From Taxillus chinensis (lineage: Eukaryota > Streptophyta > Magnoliopsida > Santalales > Loranthaceae): 64,000 nt of DNA. Positions 34,398 through 45,650 of the stretch are shown one piece after another; the stretch's first letter is position 1, and each line of letters starts with the position of its first letter. Location: NCBI GenBank assembly GCA_023512835.1, contig CM042091.1, positions 47,755,284 through 47,819,283 of the forward strand, in the 5' to 3' direction. The notes beneath the pieces are model-generated. The model saw only the letters and a list, made by a program, of their open reading frames with translations, ran no database searches and was not told the origin of the DNA. The position numbers and the translations under genes are program-made.

Positions 34398-36004
34398 AAG
34401 CTTGAAGTCTTAGTGATTTGGAGCAAGTGGAGCTCGTGGATCTTAAGGAATCAGTTCAGGTAGGAGATTCTATCTTTTTACATGCATCCTAGTAGGATTA
34501 GCATGCATATTTGGGTGAAATCATGAATTCGGGGGTGAACCTTAAGTTTTGGGGGAAAGCTATTTTTGGGTTGAATCCTTGTGACTTAAATGCATAATAT
34601 GTGATTAAAACCTAATATTTAGTATTGGATATGAGTTTTGTGAGGTTTCAAAGTGTTTGGAAGTTGCTGGGTTAAATTCAGACAAGAAACATGCTAAAAA
34701 TGACGATAAACATTAACCTTAGTGAATTGTGAGGTCGAGGACTCGAGGGAGCCTCAAGGCAATGGTCGATCAATGGAATCAACTCTGGAACAGGTAGCTT
34801 CGAATGTAGTTTCGAAGGTAGCTCGAATAGCTTTAAAGGTAGTTTAAGGTAGTTTCAAAGGCAGATTTGAAGGCAGTTTCGAAAACAGTTTCTTTAGACA
34901 TACAAATTCACTGGACTGGACCATTTACATTGCAAACCTTTATGCCTCAAGTATTATACTTAAGTTATAATGTAAATAAGGAAATACCCCACATTTGGAT
35001 TCAAACAAAAATACTAGAAAATCAAATTCTCACTCCTTCAGAATGTGAAAAATAGAAATTAACACTGAATCTTGGAAAAATCCAGTTTTTCGTAAAGGTG
35101 ACTTCTTGGAAAGTGGGATTAGATCTCTTAGAAAAATCCTCAAAAATCAGATTATATTATTTATGACGTGAGGAACCAATGTCGGTACTTTTTATTGCAA
35201 GAAAACATTTTTTATGAAAATTCTCTCTCTTGGTCAAGTCTTAAGGATAAATTAGTGGAGACTAGCCTCAGTTATAAAGGGAGTGTTATGAACCTTAATG
35301 TCATACTGATGTTGGTGTGTTGGTTTGAAGTTTGATTCTTGGGCTCTATAACTTGTTTGTGTTCTCACCGTGATGCACAGGTTGTGCTATGTGGTTGACT
35401 TGACAGGTTGAGGCCTGGATTGAGCTGTTGAGTTCGTGATGACAGGTTGTAGACTGGGTGAGCTGTTGAGCTCATGGTGCTAGGACTGAGTGCCTTGAGC
35501 TGGGATCCTATTGAGGATCCTGGACAAGCTGTCATGTGTGGACAGTCTAGGTCTTGATGGTTGTTTGCAAGCTGAGTCCTGATGATTCTGCACACTACAC
35601 AGTGCATGAGTACATTGAGCATATAGTAAAAACTTATATGTTTTGCATAGTATAGTGATATGGAGTTTTGGGGTCATCTACTGAGCTTGTAGCTCACCCC
35701 TACTCTGTTGTTTATCATTTTTAGGTGTGATCCGAGATTAGTGGAGGACTTTCTTCTAGGAAGATGTGCCCACTGCTCTGATGTATGATACAGTATTGTA
35801 TGTTGTATTGATTATGTTTTATATCCCGGATATCGATTTGTGAACAATTGTAGTTGCACATTGTGTGTGATGTGATGTCTTTATGACTATTTGACATACA
35901 GTATACACGATGATGTATGGGAATACAGGATTACCCTTGATTTATGACTGTACAGGTTTGCATGATTGAGATAGCACCCGCGGTGTAGTCTCTATTGGTG
36001 CTTG

Positions 36005-37227
36005 TGTCACGACCCGAGCAGTGTGGTGCTGGCGGGACGTTTCTCAGTGGCACGATTCAGGAATGTATTCGTGCTACGTAAAGGAGAGGGGTTGGTTGAA
36101 AGTGTAGATGGTGCGCAGCGGAAGGTTCCAGGCAGTTCGTGGAGGAAAACGGATGGAACCCCTTCGGAGTTCAGACGTGCCGACCCGGTTGAATGCGGGG
36201 AGCACGCCGCTAGTCGATGACTTGACATTGAAGAAGGGATTTGGCCATCCTTACACAAACTGGTCGGGAACTGGAGCCGTTCTCCTGATGAGCCCAGTGG
36301 CAGGGTGAAACCAGTCTACGTGCGCTTCAACCCTCAAAGGCTAAACCTAGCGGACCGTGGATAGAAAAGCTAAGTGCCGCAATGGGTTGAGAGGCGCGGG
36401 AAACCTGACCCCGTGACAAGTGGTATCAAAGCCGAACCGACCCGTATCCTGAAGACTCGCCAAGCACTCTCGCGAGTAGCGTGATCCCAAGGTGGGAGCT
36501 CACAGAGGTGAGTCGACCGGTAGTGTCTTGCACGCCTTGCGTCCATAGAGTTGGAGTATCCTAGAGTGTGATATAGAGTTGGGCAAGGGAGTACGATGGA
36601 GCGCGTCGGAGCGATCTTGGAAGCCTCCTATCCTTTGGACATTGGGCGAGCGGGAGAGCATCTTGGTAAAGGTGTTGCGACCTGCGGGGAAGCGATGTCC
36701 AACCTGTTGACATTGGGCGAGTGGGAGAGCGTCGAGGTAACAATGCCATCGCCTGCGGGGAAGCGATGTCGACAAACGCAACGAGGACGTTACGAAGATT
36801 GGGTGGAGGAGAATGTCACAACCCCCGCAGCGTGGTGTTGGCAGGACGTTTCTTAGTGGCACGATTCAGGAATGTATTCGTGCTACGTAAAAGAGAGGGG
36901 TTGGTTGAAAGCGTAGATGGTGCGCAGCGGAAGGTTCTAGGCAATTCGTGGAGGAAAACGGATGGAACCCCTTCGGAGTTCAGACGTGCCGACCCGTTTG
37001 AATGCGGGGAGCACGCCACTAGTCGAGGACTTGACGTTGAAGAAGGGATTTGGCCATCCTTACACAAACTGGTCGGGAAGTGGAGCTGTTCTCCTGATGA
37101 GCCCAGTGGCAAGGCAAAACCAGTCTACGTGCGCTTCGACCCTCAAAGGCTAAACTTAGCGGACCGTGGATAGAGAAGCTAAGTGCCGCAATGGGTTGAG
37201 AGGCGCAGGAAACCTGACCTTGTGACA
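36005..37227 (+). mobile_element. TRIM retrotransposon (terminal-repeat retrotransposon in miniature)
   Basis: Two direct repeats of exactly 414 bp each (36005-36418 and 36814-37227), both TGTCAC...GTGACA, enclose only 395 bp. Just after the left repeat is TGGTATCAAAGCC (36421-36433), a primer-binding site matching initiator-methionine tRNA. Just before the right repeat is a purine tract GGGTGGAGGAGAA (36801-36813). The element is flanked by CTTG (36001-36004 and 37228-37231). The interior has a roughly 71-bp tandem duplication (ACATTGGGCGAG at 36639 and 36710) and no coding sequence. By eye the two LTRs differ at about 26 positions, mostly transitions. It must move with proteins supplied by another element. 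Confidence 0.92.
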
Positions 37228-37315
37228 CTTGTCACCAACCCCTTGAACTTTCGGGTGCGGGCAAAGGGAAGTCATGTTCCTGGTTCAGGGTTCCTTAGAA
37301 TTCAGGGGCGTGACA

Positions 37316-37713
37316 AAGAAATGGTTTGGAATTTAAACGTCTAGGCAATAAATTCTTCTAGGATTCATCTGAGTAGGTGGTTCCACTTCTCTATACCGAT
37401 TAATTGGGTAAAAATTATATGAATGTGGAGGAAATTACATATCTAATATGAACTTTACGATTTTGGTGTTCTAGAAATTGAAGTTATATAACAAAATTGT
37501 TTACACCATGAATTCAAGAATAATGAACCTTGTATGTCTGCATAGTTTTCTTGCTAATACATTAGTTAGATTATTTATTCGAACTCAGAAAACACAAACC
37601 ACCCTTTCAGATTTCGAAAGCCATAATGTCATATCTTATATTCAGAGGTCATCAGATTTGATTTCGGAAACAACCATCTCAAACTCTGACTCAGACTCGA
37701 AGGCCACCAAATC
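37316..37713. repeat. Segmental duplicate, left copy (part 2)
   Basis: Continues the left copy after the solo LTR: TGGTTTGGAATTTAA, CTTCTAGGATTCATC, GAGTAGGTGGTTCCACTTCT and CTCAGACTCGAAGGCC match 45255-45650. The alignment stops at 37713, where a second TGTAAAGACCCG LTR begins. Confidence 0.75.
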
Positions 37714-38513
37714 TGTAAAGACCCGCATTTGGGTGGGGCTTAGAGATAGCCTTTCTCTGATGCTGAAAACATCTGGACAATATTGTGGCCGTCGATGTGA
37801 GCATTTTGACAGTACTTGGGTCCGATTCTAGATCGTGGCCCTGAGTGGCTCGATTGTTGACTTTCTCGGGATTTATTTACTGACCTTGCGTTTAAGCGGT
37901 AGATTAAGTTGGAAAATATTTGGATAATAATGTGCTCATTATTTTGAGCATTTTGACCGTACTTGGGCTCAATTTGGAGTTTGTGATCTCAGGAGGATAT
38001 TTAATTATTTTGGGGGATTTACTACTGTAATTACAATAGAGATATAAATAGCATAGGAGAGAGAAAGAACACACTTTAAGTTCGTCATTGGAGCACTGTG
38101 CGTGGGAGAGGAGCTGTGGAATTAGAGATTCCAATTTTGGATGTTTTGAGTCGATCCAATCCACAAAATAACTTCCAGGTAAGTGTTCTTAACTCCCTAT
38201 ATAGTTTACTTGCAACGATTATGCTTGATTTTGTTAGAAATTGAGAATTTTAGAGAAACCCTTAAAATTGGGAAAAACGTAAATTTGGGGCTAGATCGGC
38301 TAAATTGAGGTTTATATGATGTTGTATACGTAATTGCTAGCTTGTCTGTGTTATTTCCATGCTAAACAACGAATTAAAATGGTTTGAAGAATTAAAGTAT
38401 GAATAGGTGCTTGGCCGAAATTTTAATGAAAATTCATATTTGGTGCGTTTTAATTTGCAATAAATTGGGTTTAGGCTTCATTAAAGCCTTAGGATATTAT
38501 TTAGGGTTGTAAT
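37714..38513 (+). mobile_element. Second gypsy LTR of the TGTAAAGACCCG family, truncated
   Basis: Starts TGTAAAGACCCGCATTTGGG and parallels the first 800 bp of the solo LTR (GAAAACATCTGGAC, CGTCGATGTGAGCATTTTGA, GTTGACTTTCTCGGGATTTA, GCGTTTAAGCGG). It is interrupted at 38513 by the next element and resumes for about 35 bp at 40351. It then stops where the DUF247 3' flank begins (about 40386), so its 3' end is missing. Confidence 0.75.
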
Positions 38514-40345
38514 TGTTGGATTGGGTGCCCTAGACCCAACCACTGTACATGTATATATTGGGATTTCATTGTATTATACATTATGTGTTTATATATTTAT
38601 CAGTGTATGTTCATTATACTTCCGCGTTCACATACACGATAATGTCCATAGTATATTGTCGCATCAATCGGTTATAGCAGTCCCCGCTATAATGAGAACC
38701 TATTGGATGTTATGACAATATCTTAAACTATATGTCCTATGGTCTAGATACATCTTTCCGATTGGACACAGAAGATGTTTGACTATCAGGTGTTGGGGGC
38801 TCATAAGCATTGAGACACTTTCTCATAGTGTTCGCACTTGGTGATCTCCAAGTTTGGGAGATCATGAGGACTGACCCATTAATGAGAACGACACATCAAG
38901 ATGCCATTGATCGTTCTCATTTATAGACGTGTGTATTGGTCCTCTGACTTGAGACCATTGTTATTGTATACCACGAATCACATACTTTGATACATGATGA
39001 AAACCATGACATAGATGCTCGTGGCGAGGTAGCTTGTGTTAAGTATGTCATGACTGGTATGACAATAACAGATGGGTCAAGAGAGGATTTGTCCCTTCCA
39101 AGTTATGGAAGATGACATCACTGGCCCTTTGACTTGATGGTAGTGTACAGACTGAAATCCATGGCCATGGTGTTCCAGACAAGTCCATCGGAAAGTCAAA
39201 GAAAAATATAACAAGCAATAGGACTGATGGCATAGGTATGCATTCCGCTTGTTGCGATGTCCGAGACAAAAGGATTAAAATACACAGTGAGCGTTTGTAG
39301 GAGGTCACGACTTATACGATATATCTCATCCTTTTTGGTCGCCATGTCGTGTTGCTGTAGACAACGTTCACCAGGACTATGGTGGGACCATAGCCATTAA
39401 GGAAGGAACCTAGAGGGTCACACAATAGTGTATTTGGTAGGCCCAATAGTTCGGTGGAACTACACAAAGCAATCGATCCGGATTGATTCAAGTTCGGAAT
39501 CAATAAGAGCCCTGGATTGCTAGATCGACTCAAAATCACTATTCGAGCAGAAATAAGTGATTCGGATCATCGTTTAGGAATTTCGAGGGCATATCTGAGT
39601 TCAGGAGATTGCCACGATCGAACGTGTCCAGTTTCGGATTTTTCGGCGCTCGGGTTCCAGGTGGGGCCCACACGAGCGTAGATGGGGCCCACACGAGATG
39701 AGACGAGAGGGGACATATGTCACACCATGTGAAAACATGAGTGGCCCATGTTTTTGGTTTATTAGGGCCTATTTTCAAAGGGTTACATCCTAGGTTTGAA
39801 AATGGGTGGCTAATAAAACAAAATAAATAAAATAAAAGTATTATTTTATTAATAATGGGACTTTGGCATATATTATTAAGGAGAGTGAGAGGAAATTCGT
39901 GAGATAATTATTTTTGGGTGCTTTGGAGAACAAAGAACTCATTCTCCCACTTCTCTCCTCTCCCCATTGCTTCTAAGTTGCGGTCAAGCGAAAGCGACCC
40001 GTTTTGCTATACGCTGCAACAGGTGGAGCAATAGGTTGATCAAACGGACGAATCCGAGGAGTCTCTACGCTCGTGCTAGCACCTGAACGTGGGACGGGAC
40101 GTCCGTGGACCACCGGTGCACGTGGACTGCTCTAGAGAGCTCCTGGTTTGGAGTTTCTGCACCGACAAGCACAGATACTACCGGAAATTACGGGTATGTA
40201 ATTTTCCGTTTTGCTTGCTTAAAATTTCAATTAAATACCTCTAGATGAAGGTTCCACCTCTTAGGATGCCGTATATAAAATTTCATAATTTTATACGGCC
40301 GTTTAGGATCCGAACGGCACGCTTCCACTGCGTACGGAACCTACA
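38514..40345. mobile_element. Solo LTR or LTR-like insertion of 1.83 kb
   Basis: Begins TGTTGGATTGGGTGCCCTAG and ends GGAACCTACA (TG...CA). It is flanked by a perfect GTAAT duplication (38509-38513 and 40346-40350). No reading frame, primer-binding site or internal direct repeat is seen, so it looks like one long LTR, perhaps of a copia-type element. It sits inside the truncated gypsy LTR. Confidence 0.75.
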
Positions 40346-40385
40346 GTAATTTGGTGTTTTTTGCTAATACTCATGGTTGTGAGCA

Positions 40386-41084
40386 AACCTAAAAAATAAA
40401 AATAAAAATATTACTTCAGACCGTTATGATAATTATATTTTATAAGTTTCACTAATATTTAAGTAAGTACAACGACTACATGGTATATTTTCGGTTTCCC
40501 ATTTTTGTTTTAAAAAAAATCCTTTTACTTTAAAAGAAATATACGTCACGTGACTATTACGATAAAAACATACGAAATTCAATACCTATGGTCAGCGCGA
40601 TTACCTGTATTATTTTTTAACACGATTATTTTTAAAAACTGTGAGCGTAAATAAATTTACACTACTCATAAATACTAAAAAATTATCGAACCTATAAATT
40701 TTAAAAACAATTATATTTTCAAAAAATACATTCAAATCAAAGGCATCCGTTATTCAAGGGTTTTGGCCCTTTTGGGCGATACATAAAGAATTTAATACCT
40801 AAATGTTCCGGAGTGTCAAAACCTGAATTCATGTTATAAGTTTGACTCTTTTATTTTATTATTCTGCTCACTAATTTCAAGCCCAAAAAATTAAATAATG
40901 CGAACTTAAATCTTAAGTCCTAACATAATTATTAAGATCATTGCCACATATTTGAGTATGAATCACTCAGCCCAAATCGAAGGATTGGAATTTCAACAAG
41001 CACCTATATATTTTGAAATCATATTAAAAAGATCCATAGCGTCGAGAGTTCCCTTATTTCGGTACAACAGAGTGATAGATCTAG
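40386..41084. repeat. 3' flank of DUF247 copy 2, with a small insertion
   Basis: Matches 25336-25780 at its start and 22850-23059 near the gene. Relative to 25.5 kb it has about 150 extra AT-rich bases (around 40605-40755, rich in TTTTAAAAAC/ATTTTCAAAAAA words of both orientations), probably a small MITE. Confidence 0.6.
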
Positions 41085-42632
41085 CTAGTACCACTTAGTC
41101 TTGAGGATGTGCCTCAAGAAGATATTCCAAACAGTGAGAGCCAGTACAATAATTCCAACCACAGTCGCAGTCCCCCGCCAGAAATCACGAAAATAAACGC
41201 TGGTTAAGGTGGCCATGATGCGATTCAGGGGGTTGTTACAATGGGTGTTGATTTGCTGGACGCAATGATAGAAGCACGTGTTCTCCTCCACGACGTGCTG
41301 GCATAGGCGGTTGAAGAGCTCCGCCACGGCCTTGCTGCTGCCCAAGAAATTGGCGATCACCTTCTTGTCCATCAGCAGCTCCACATCCTCTGTGGTGTTG
41401 ATGAGCTTGTCCATGAGGGACACATAGTTGCAGACGTACGCCCGGTCCGGGTAGTGGCACTGCTCAAGCGCCATGAGGTTCCGGAACACGCACTCGGTGG
41501 CATGGTCCACCTCGAGTAGAGGCAGCGTTAGTGTTGCCTGCTCACACTTGAGCGCCGGGAAACAGTGGAAGAAGCAGGAAAGGCAGTTGGTGAGCCAGGA
41601 GCAGTCGCAGCAGGGGCAATACCGCAAGCACCTGCCGGTCTGAAACCCAATGTCGTTGTCTGTCTTGAATTCCACCCCGGCCTCGGTCAGCTTCGTCGCA
41701 CTCCGTAAACCCTCAAGCCTCCGGGACTCTTTGCTGCTTTCTTTTCCGGGTGAGGCCTTACTGATCCTCTCCGAAAAGTGGGACGTGAGCAGATCCGTGA
41801 AATGTTTTGGTACTGAGTCTTCTGACCGATTTTCTGGCTGAACCTGGTGGAGCTTTCCGGAGAAGTATTTTCGGGTTAGCTGAAGAAATTCGCTAGAAGA
41901 ATGCCGGCCGGGGAGGGCGAAGCTGAAGATGGAGATGAGAGCGAGGAAGGGGATCTGGTTCTCTAGCAGAATGAGGTCTTGCTGCACAGCGAACCGAAGC
42001 CAGGGCTTACGAAGGATGTAGTCCTCTTCTCCTTTGCCCTGGCCTTCATGCTCACTGTTCCTCAAGAAAAGCTCGATGATGAATCCGGCGTCGGTGACCA
42101 CCAAATCCTTCAATTCTTCATCATCGATGTAGCTAACGCAAGTGCTGGCATAGCAGGCGCGGATTTTCCCCATGCCTTCAGGTTCAGTGGTACTTATTTG
42201 ACTAACAAGGTCGCCTTTGGTTTTCCCGGTTCGGTGGCAGAGCGCTTCCAGGTAAGAGGATTTGAGGGCTTCCATGGGGAGTAGTTTGGGGTTAGCGTGG
42301 TGAAATGGTCCGATGGATACCACTTGGGGCGTGTATGCTGCTTCATTCACGCTGCGGAGTTTGCTGGGGACTCTGTAGATGCAACACTTTGACCATTCCG
42401 TGTAGATTTGCTGCTGCTGCTGCTGCTTTGCCGCCTCCTTCGAAGAGTCGCCGTTTCTCCTCGAATCTCCACTGGAAGAGTTGTGGCTGCTATTGCTGTC
42501 CAAAAGTAGAGGTAAGTCTACGACTACGTTGTTGCTGTTGTTGTCCAGATGTAGAGGTAACTCTATGACTACGTAGCTGTTGTCGCAGATTTGTTGCTGA
42601 TGTCCAGACGATTCACCGCCGGGATTTGTCAT
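41085..42632 (-). CDS. DUF247 (UPF0481) membrane-anchored protein, copy 2
   Basis: An intronless frame of 515 residues, paralogue of the gene at 23060-24586. It shows the same DUF247 landmarks (SKCCIYRVPSKLRSVNEAAY, DAGFIIELFL, ILLENQIPFLAL), the same cysteine-rich segment before the LPLLEVDH block (here with two substitutions, one adding a cysteine: TNCLSCFF for TNWLYCFF), and the same C-terminal membrane helix. The leader differs: a 15-residue module is repeated (VVIELPLHLD at 21-30, VVVDLPLLLD at 36-45) and the glutamine run is longer. By eye the last 180 residues differ at only about three positions, while residues 110-310 differ at some 25-30. The frame is intact. Function is unknown; a cell-surface or endomembrane role is inferred from the C-terminal anchor. 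Confidence 0.9.
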   Translation of the reverse strand: MTNPGGESSGHQQQICDNSYVVIELPLHLDNNSNNVVVDLPLLLDSNSSHNSSSGDSRRNGDSSKEAAKQQQQQQIYTEWSKCCIYRVPSKLRSVNEAAYTPQVVSIGPFHHANPKLLPMEALKSSYLEALCHRTGKTKGDLVSQISTTEPEGMGKIRACYASTCVSYIDDEELKDLVVTDAGFIIELFLRNSEHEGQGKGEEDYILRKPWLRFAVQQDLILLENQIPFLALISIFSFALPGRHSSSEFLQLTRKYFSGKLHQVQPENRSEDSVPKHFTDLLTSHFSERISKASPGKESSKESRRLEGLRSATKLTEAGVEFKTDNDIGFQTGRCLRYCPCCDCSWLTNCLSCFFHCFPALKCEQATLTLPLLEVDHATECVFRNLMALEQCHYPDRAYVCNYVSLMDKLINTTEDVELLMDKKVIANFLGSSKAVAELFNRLCQHVVEENTCFYHCVQQINTHCNNPLNRIMATLTSVYFRDFWRGTATVVGIIVLALTVWNIFLRHILKTKWY

Positions 42633-43968
42633 TTTTCGAGTAACCTCAGCTCTGTTGTTGACTTTGCGCCGCCTGTCCTGTTTAACAATCGCAAATCAAA
42701 GAGAAAGGGCAAAAAAGCCATATACAGTCAAGGATCAGTGTTACATTCGATGTCTTAATAATGCAATCCAATTTGCTAATTCAAAATTTTCAATTTAATA
42801 ATAACAAGAATATTCCCTTCCTTCCTACACAGTTCCATCTTGATCCCATAATTGAGAACCGGAGAAAAACAAAACACTACTTTTTACAACCATGCATAAG
42901 GAAAAAACTAGGACTTAGTTCATAGATTTTAACTAAACTAATGTGCTAATATTAGGAGAAGAAATAGAGATCGGAGTAAAAAGGTCTTTTGCAGGGCTGC
43001 AGAATGTGAAATTTGGAAAAATAAAAGAGAGGAAGTTAAAGATGCAGAGGAACGCATTCAATTTCGACCTGGGCTTCCTACTAGGTAGAGGCTAGCGCAG
43101 ATAAGAGATGGCTTCCTCTTCTATTCAAGGCACATAAATAATCTCCATCCTACCAACCAATTAAATTAAGGAGAGCGACTAGGCTACCCTGCATGCCCAA
43201 TTATGGCCGTTCTTTTTTTTTTTTTTCATATTCATGCAATATTTCCAAGTATGGGTGATATAATTCCTTGAAATTAAGGTTGATTGGTTGGTTTGGATGG
43301 ATTATATTACTTTGTTAAACTGAATTTTTGGTTTTCGATCGGATTGATAAATTGTTCAATCCACCAAAATTAATTTATTTAATTTTTGATTTATTTGATT
43401 TTTGGTCTGTCGATTTGTCGGATTAAATCGAATTAATAGTTTTCGTGCTCAATTCTATTATCGTTAATTTCTCACCTTAAATTTACAACATCAATACAAA
43501 CTAGAATATAAAATCTAATATCTAATCTCAACAAATTAAATCAAATAAATTATCATCAACAAAAATAACTTTTGATTACACGTAAGAAGTCCGCAATCAA
43601 TAGACTTTTACTTCTAATTCATAAAATTTTTATATTTTTTACCGTATCAGAGAAAATTTTAGTCGGATTGACAGGTTAATTAATCTATTCAAATAAATAT
43701 CGATTTATCAGTAAAAGTTTTACTGCCCAACCCTAGCTACTTAAAATATTACATCTCAGTCAGCCATCCACATCTATTCTTCAATTTGTATATTACATCT
43801 CAGTTAAAATTTTCAATTTGTATATTACTGCCCAGCCCTACTTAAAATATTACATCTCAGTTAGCCATCCTGATCAATTTTTGGCTATTTGCATATTTGT
43901 TTTCATATTCCAATACAATATATTAAGAGCAAATACCTTCGCCGCAACTAGTATTACTTCATATTTTA
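42633..43968. repeat. 5' flank (promoter side) of DUF247 copy 2, duplicated
   Basis: Matches 24587-25335 and, further out, 27655-27985 (CGCATTCAATTTCGACCTGG, TTCCTACTAGGTAGAGGC, AATCTCCATCCTACCAACCA). A hAT MITE interrupts it at 43275-43739. After the MITE, a short ATATTACATCTCAGTTA unit is repeated three times (about 43747-43870). The upstream regulatory region of the gene should lie in the first few hundred bases. Confidence 0.6.
43275..43739. mobile_element. Non-autonomous hAT-type MITE, with empty site at 27.86 kb
   Basis: A 465-bp insertion flanked by CTTGAAAT (43267-43274) and CTTAAAAT (43740-43747), an 8-bp duplication with one mismatch. The ends are TAAGGTTGATTGG and CCCAACCCTAGCTA. 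The duplicate at about 27860 reads TCCTTGAAATATTACATCTG without interruption, which proves the insertion and its borders. The interior is AT-rich with TTTGATTTATTTGATTT-type words. Confidence 0.82.
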
Positions 43969-45650
43969 GACATTATATATGAATAATTAATTTTTTATGA
44001 GTTTATCTAATATTTAAGTACATGGTATCTTTTCGGTATTTTTTTTTTCAAAAAAATATCATCTTGCTTTATGGAAAAATACACGTCACGTGCCTATTAT
44101 GATAAGAACATGCACAGATGCATAGACATATATGGGTCCAGTCAAAGCAAATTAACACATAAATAAATAAAACCCTCTACTTACCCAATGAATAGACCTA
44201 TCTGATCAGTGGTCAGGACGATGGGACTAGGTAGGACCGATTACAACCAAAAAAGTAAACATGGAGAAAATGAAAGCATACAGTGAAAATGGCTAAATGA
44301 CGAGTCTAACAAACATGAACTGTAAGTAACAAAAAGAAATCGTGGATAATAATCGATTATAATTATAATTGATAGAGACACCATCACGAGCACTAAAATT
44401 ATAATAAAAAGGCATTTTAAGTTTTTTTAACATGTATTAGCAATTTATATCACAAACTATCACAATCGAATTTTTCATCAAATAATCTAAAATTTTTTCG
44501 AAATCAAGTGTTTTAATTCATTCTAGTCATGACAAGAACATTAAATAGATGAATCACCTACTTAATCAATTAAAAAGTAATTGGATTGTGAGGACCTGTA
44601 AACATTCTTTTCTTAGTGTTTTCGACTTCCATGCATGCACAAAATAAACCTTAACCCTAATTCATCTTCTTATATATCACATCTTAGACTATCAGTTATT
44701 TATTTATTTGATAAAAATAAAATAATCCATAAAAATAATAAAATTAGCTAACTATCATGTATAATTTCGAATTCCAAATGGAAAAGATCAATTATAGCAA
44801 AATAATCAGATCCAAATCCACATTATCAAGAAAATATTCTCAAAGTTAATCTTAGGCTATTTAATATACTATTCTAAATACAAATCCTTATATCCTTTTC
44901 ACTTTAGAACTTTTTATCCTAAGAAAGAAACAACAAATATGAAAAAACTCGTATTTGAATGACCTTTTAAGTTGGTTAGTTATTTGAAGATAATAATATA
45001 TAAATGATAATATAGTTGTCGAAGTAAGTGTTTTAACTATAATTGAGCTCGATTTAAAGATTGAAGCTTTGAGAGGTCTTTTTAGTAATTTGGGTGAATT
45101 AAGCGGCTTTTATGATATTTTAAATAAGAGATTATTATTATTATGAGTGTAAAGAAAATAAATAAATCAATATATATTAATATAAAAAGAAGAAAAAAAA
45201 AGGATCATATGTATCATGTGTTCTTTGTTGTATGCTTGGTGAGAGGATGAGGAAGAAGGGGTTTGGAATTTAAGTGTCTAGGCGATCAGTTCTTCTAGGA
45301 TTCATCCGAGTAGGTGGTTCCACTTCTCTATACCAATTAATTGAGTAAAAATTATGTGAACGTGGACAAAAATACATATCTAAGATGAACTTTAGGATTT
45401 GGGTGTTCTAGAATTTGAAGTTATATAACAAAATTATTTACACTATGAAGTCAAAAATAATGAACCTTATATCTTTGCATAGTTTTCTTGTTAATACATT
45501 AGTTAGAATATTTATTCGTACTTGAAAATTTTAGATTTCGGAAGCCAAAATCTCAAATATTAGATTTAGAGGCCATCAGAATGGATTTCGAAGCCTTTTT
45601 CTTGGATTCAGAGGTTTTATTCTCAGACTCGAAGGCCTTCAAATGCGTGG
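43969..45650. repeat. Segmental duplicate, right copy (uninterrupted)
   Basis: Contiguous counterpart of 32571-33918 joined to 37316-37713. At about 45250 the sequence runs GATGAGGAAGAAGGGGTTTG, which is the ancestral, empty target of the solo LTR. It ends in a series of GATTTCGAAGCC/GGATTCAGAGG words that continue past the point where the left copy is interrupted. No gene. Confidence 0.75.

Larger units (their letters stand above)
33919..37315 (+). mobile_element. Solo gypsy LTR (about 2.17 kb) interrupted by a TRIM
   Basis: The segment starts TGTAAAGACCCG and ends GGGGCGTGACA (TG...CA termini). It is flanked by a perfect 5-bp duplication AAGAA (33914-33918 and 37316-37320). The duplicate region at about 45250 carries the uninterrupted site. 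A TATA box (CAATATAAATAGAAGG, near 34250) is followed by a long (GA)n, consistent with the U3/R boundary. No gag-pol lies inside, so this is a solo LTR left by recombination. Removing the nested 1.2-kb TRIM leaves about 2170 bp. Related LTRs lie at 19.7-21.9 kb and from 37714. Confidence 0.85.

Noticed and set aside
36002..37173. Similar open frames repeated in the two TRIM LTRs
   Set aside because: They are the same LTR sequence read twice; TRIM elements are non-coding.
23060..42632. The DUF247 pair as a self-incompatibility locus
   Set aside because: Grass S and Z loci pair DUF247 genes with a small secreted female factor. No such gene is visible between or beside the copies, only transposons, so the sequence gives no support beyond family membership.
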